The notes below the pieces were generated by a model. The model saw only the letters and a list, made by a program, of their open reading frames with translations, ran no database searches and was not told where the DNA came from. The translations under genes were made by a program, and so were the position numbers. A DNA stretch of 5,492 bases from UBA5359 sp028699365 [NCBI: bacterium] (GTDB lineage Bacteria; UBP13; UBA5359): positions 1 to 5,492 of the forward strand of contig JAQVUQ010000205.1 of assembly GCA_028699365.1 (NCBI GenBank), read 5' to 3'. Positions 5,428-5,492 of this stretch are shown here, in pieces (position 1 is the stretch's first letter; each line of letters begins with the position of its first letter).

Positions 5428-5492
5428 AATGGTCTTCATCTTTTCCGGAACCGCCTTGCGAGGATCGCTCAGGTAGATTTCATGATGCCTGC
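5407..5492 (-). CDS. GyrI-like small-molecule-binding protein, C-terminal end only
   Basis: Only the last 27 codons and the TGA stop (5407-5409) are inside the window; the gene continues past the right edge. The tail contains HHEIYLSDPRKAVPEK and then TIIRHPVA. This closely resembles the conserved end of GyrI-like domain proteins (COG4832 type), where an IYLSDPR motif followed by a PEKxKTxxRxPV tail is typical. These proteins have a SOUL/GyrI-type fold that binds small hydrophobic or cationic ligands and are often stand-alone proteins of about 200 residues. It lies upstream of the FakA operon on the same strand but is separated by a promoter, so it is probably a distinct unit. The family call rests on a short segment. 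Confidence 0.7.
   Translation of the reverse strand, partial: RHHEIYLSDPRKAVPEKMKTIIRHPVA

Overview
The window carries six genes, all read from the minus strand: four complete and one cut off at each edge. Gene content points to a bacterium of Gram-positive or related type (Firmicutes or Chloroflexi) with moderately high GC. The clues are a fused Dak2/YloV (FakA-type) kinase, a DegV (FakB-type) fatty-acid-binding protein, a ferredoxin-fused aldo/keto reductase and a GyrI-like protein, plus strong Shine-Dalgarno sites and frequent TTG starts. I cannot name the taxon from the sequence alone.

In transcription order (right to left): (i) the last 27 codons of a GyrI-like ligand-binding protein, ending at 5407; (ii) a 97-base gap holding a good extended -10 sigma70-type promoter and a small inverted repeat; (iii) a tight three-gene unit of FakA-like kinase (3684-5309), DegV/FakB-like protein (2816-3655) and PHP-domain metallohydrolase (2024-2803), with gaps of only 28 and 12 bases; (iv) a 112-base gap holding a second promoter (TTGACT, 17 bp, TATCCT); (v) an aldo/keto reductase with two C-terminal 4Fe-4S motifs (733-1911); (vi) a 183-base gap with two short arrays of 7-bp repeats and a small hairpin; (vii) the start of a membrane-anchored protein with a long Pro/Gly-rich linker that runs off the left edge.

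Functionally, FakA and DegV together would form a fatty acid kinase: DegV/FakB presents a bound fatty acid and FakA phosphorylates it with ATP to an acyl-phosphate, which feeds phospholipid synthesis. The PHP protein has a full set of metal ligands and is co-transcribed with them; its substrate is unknown. The reductase has its own promoter and may not belong to the same pathway. All four complete genes appear to start with TTG or GTG, so their 5' ends were set from ribosome binding sites.

I see no mobile element, CRISPR array, tRNA or rRNA. The window looks mostly like ordinary housekeeping and accessory metabolism. The least ordinary items are the FakA-DegV-PHP operon, the heptamer arrays and the truncated membrane protein.
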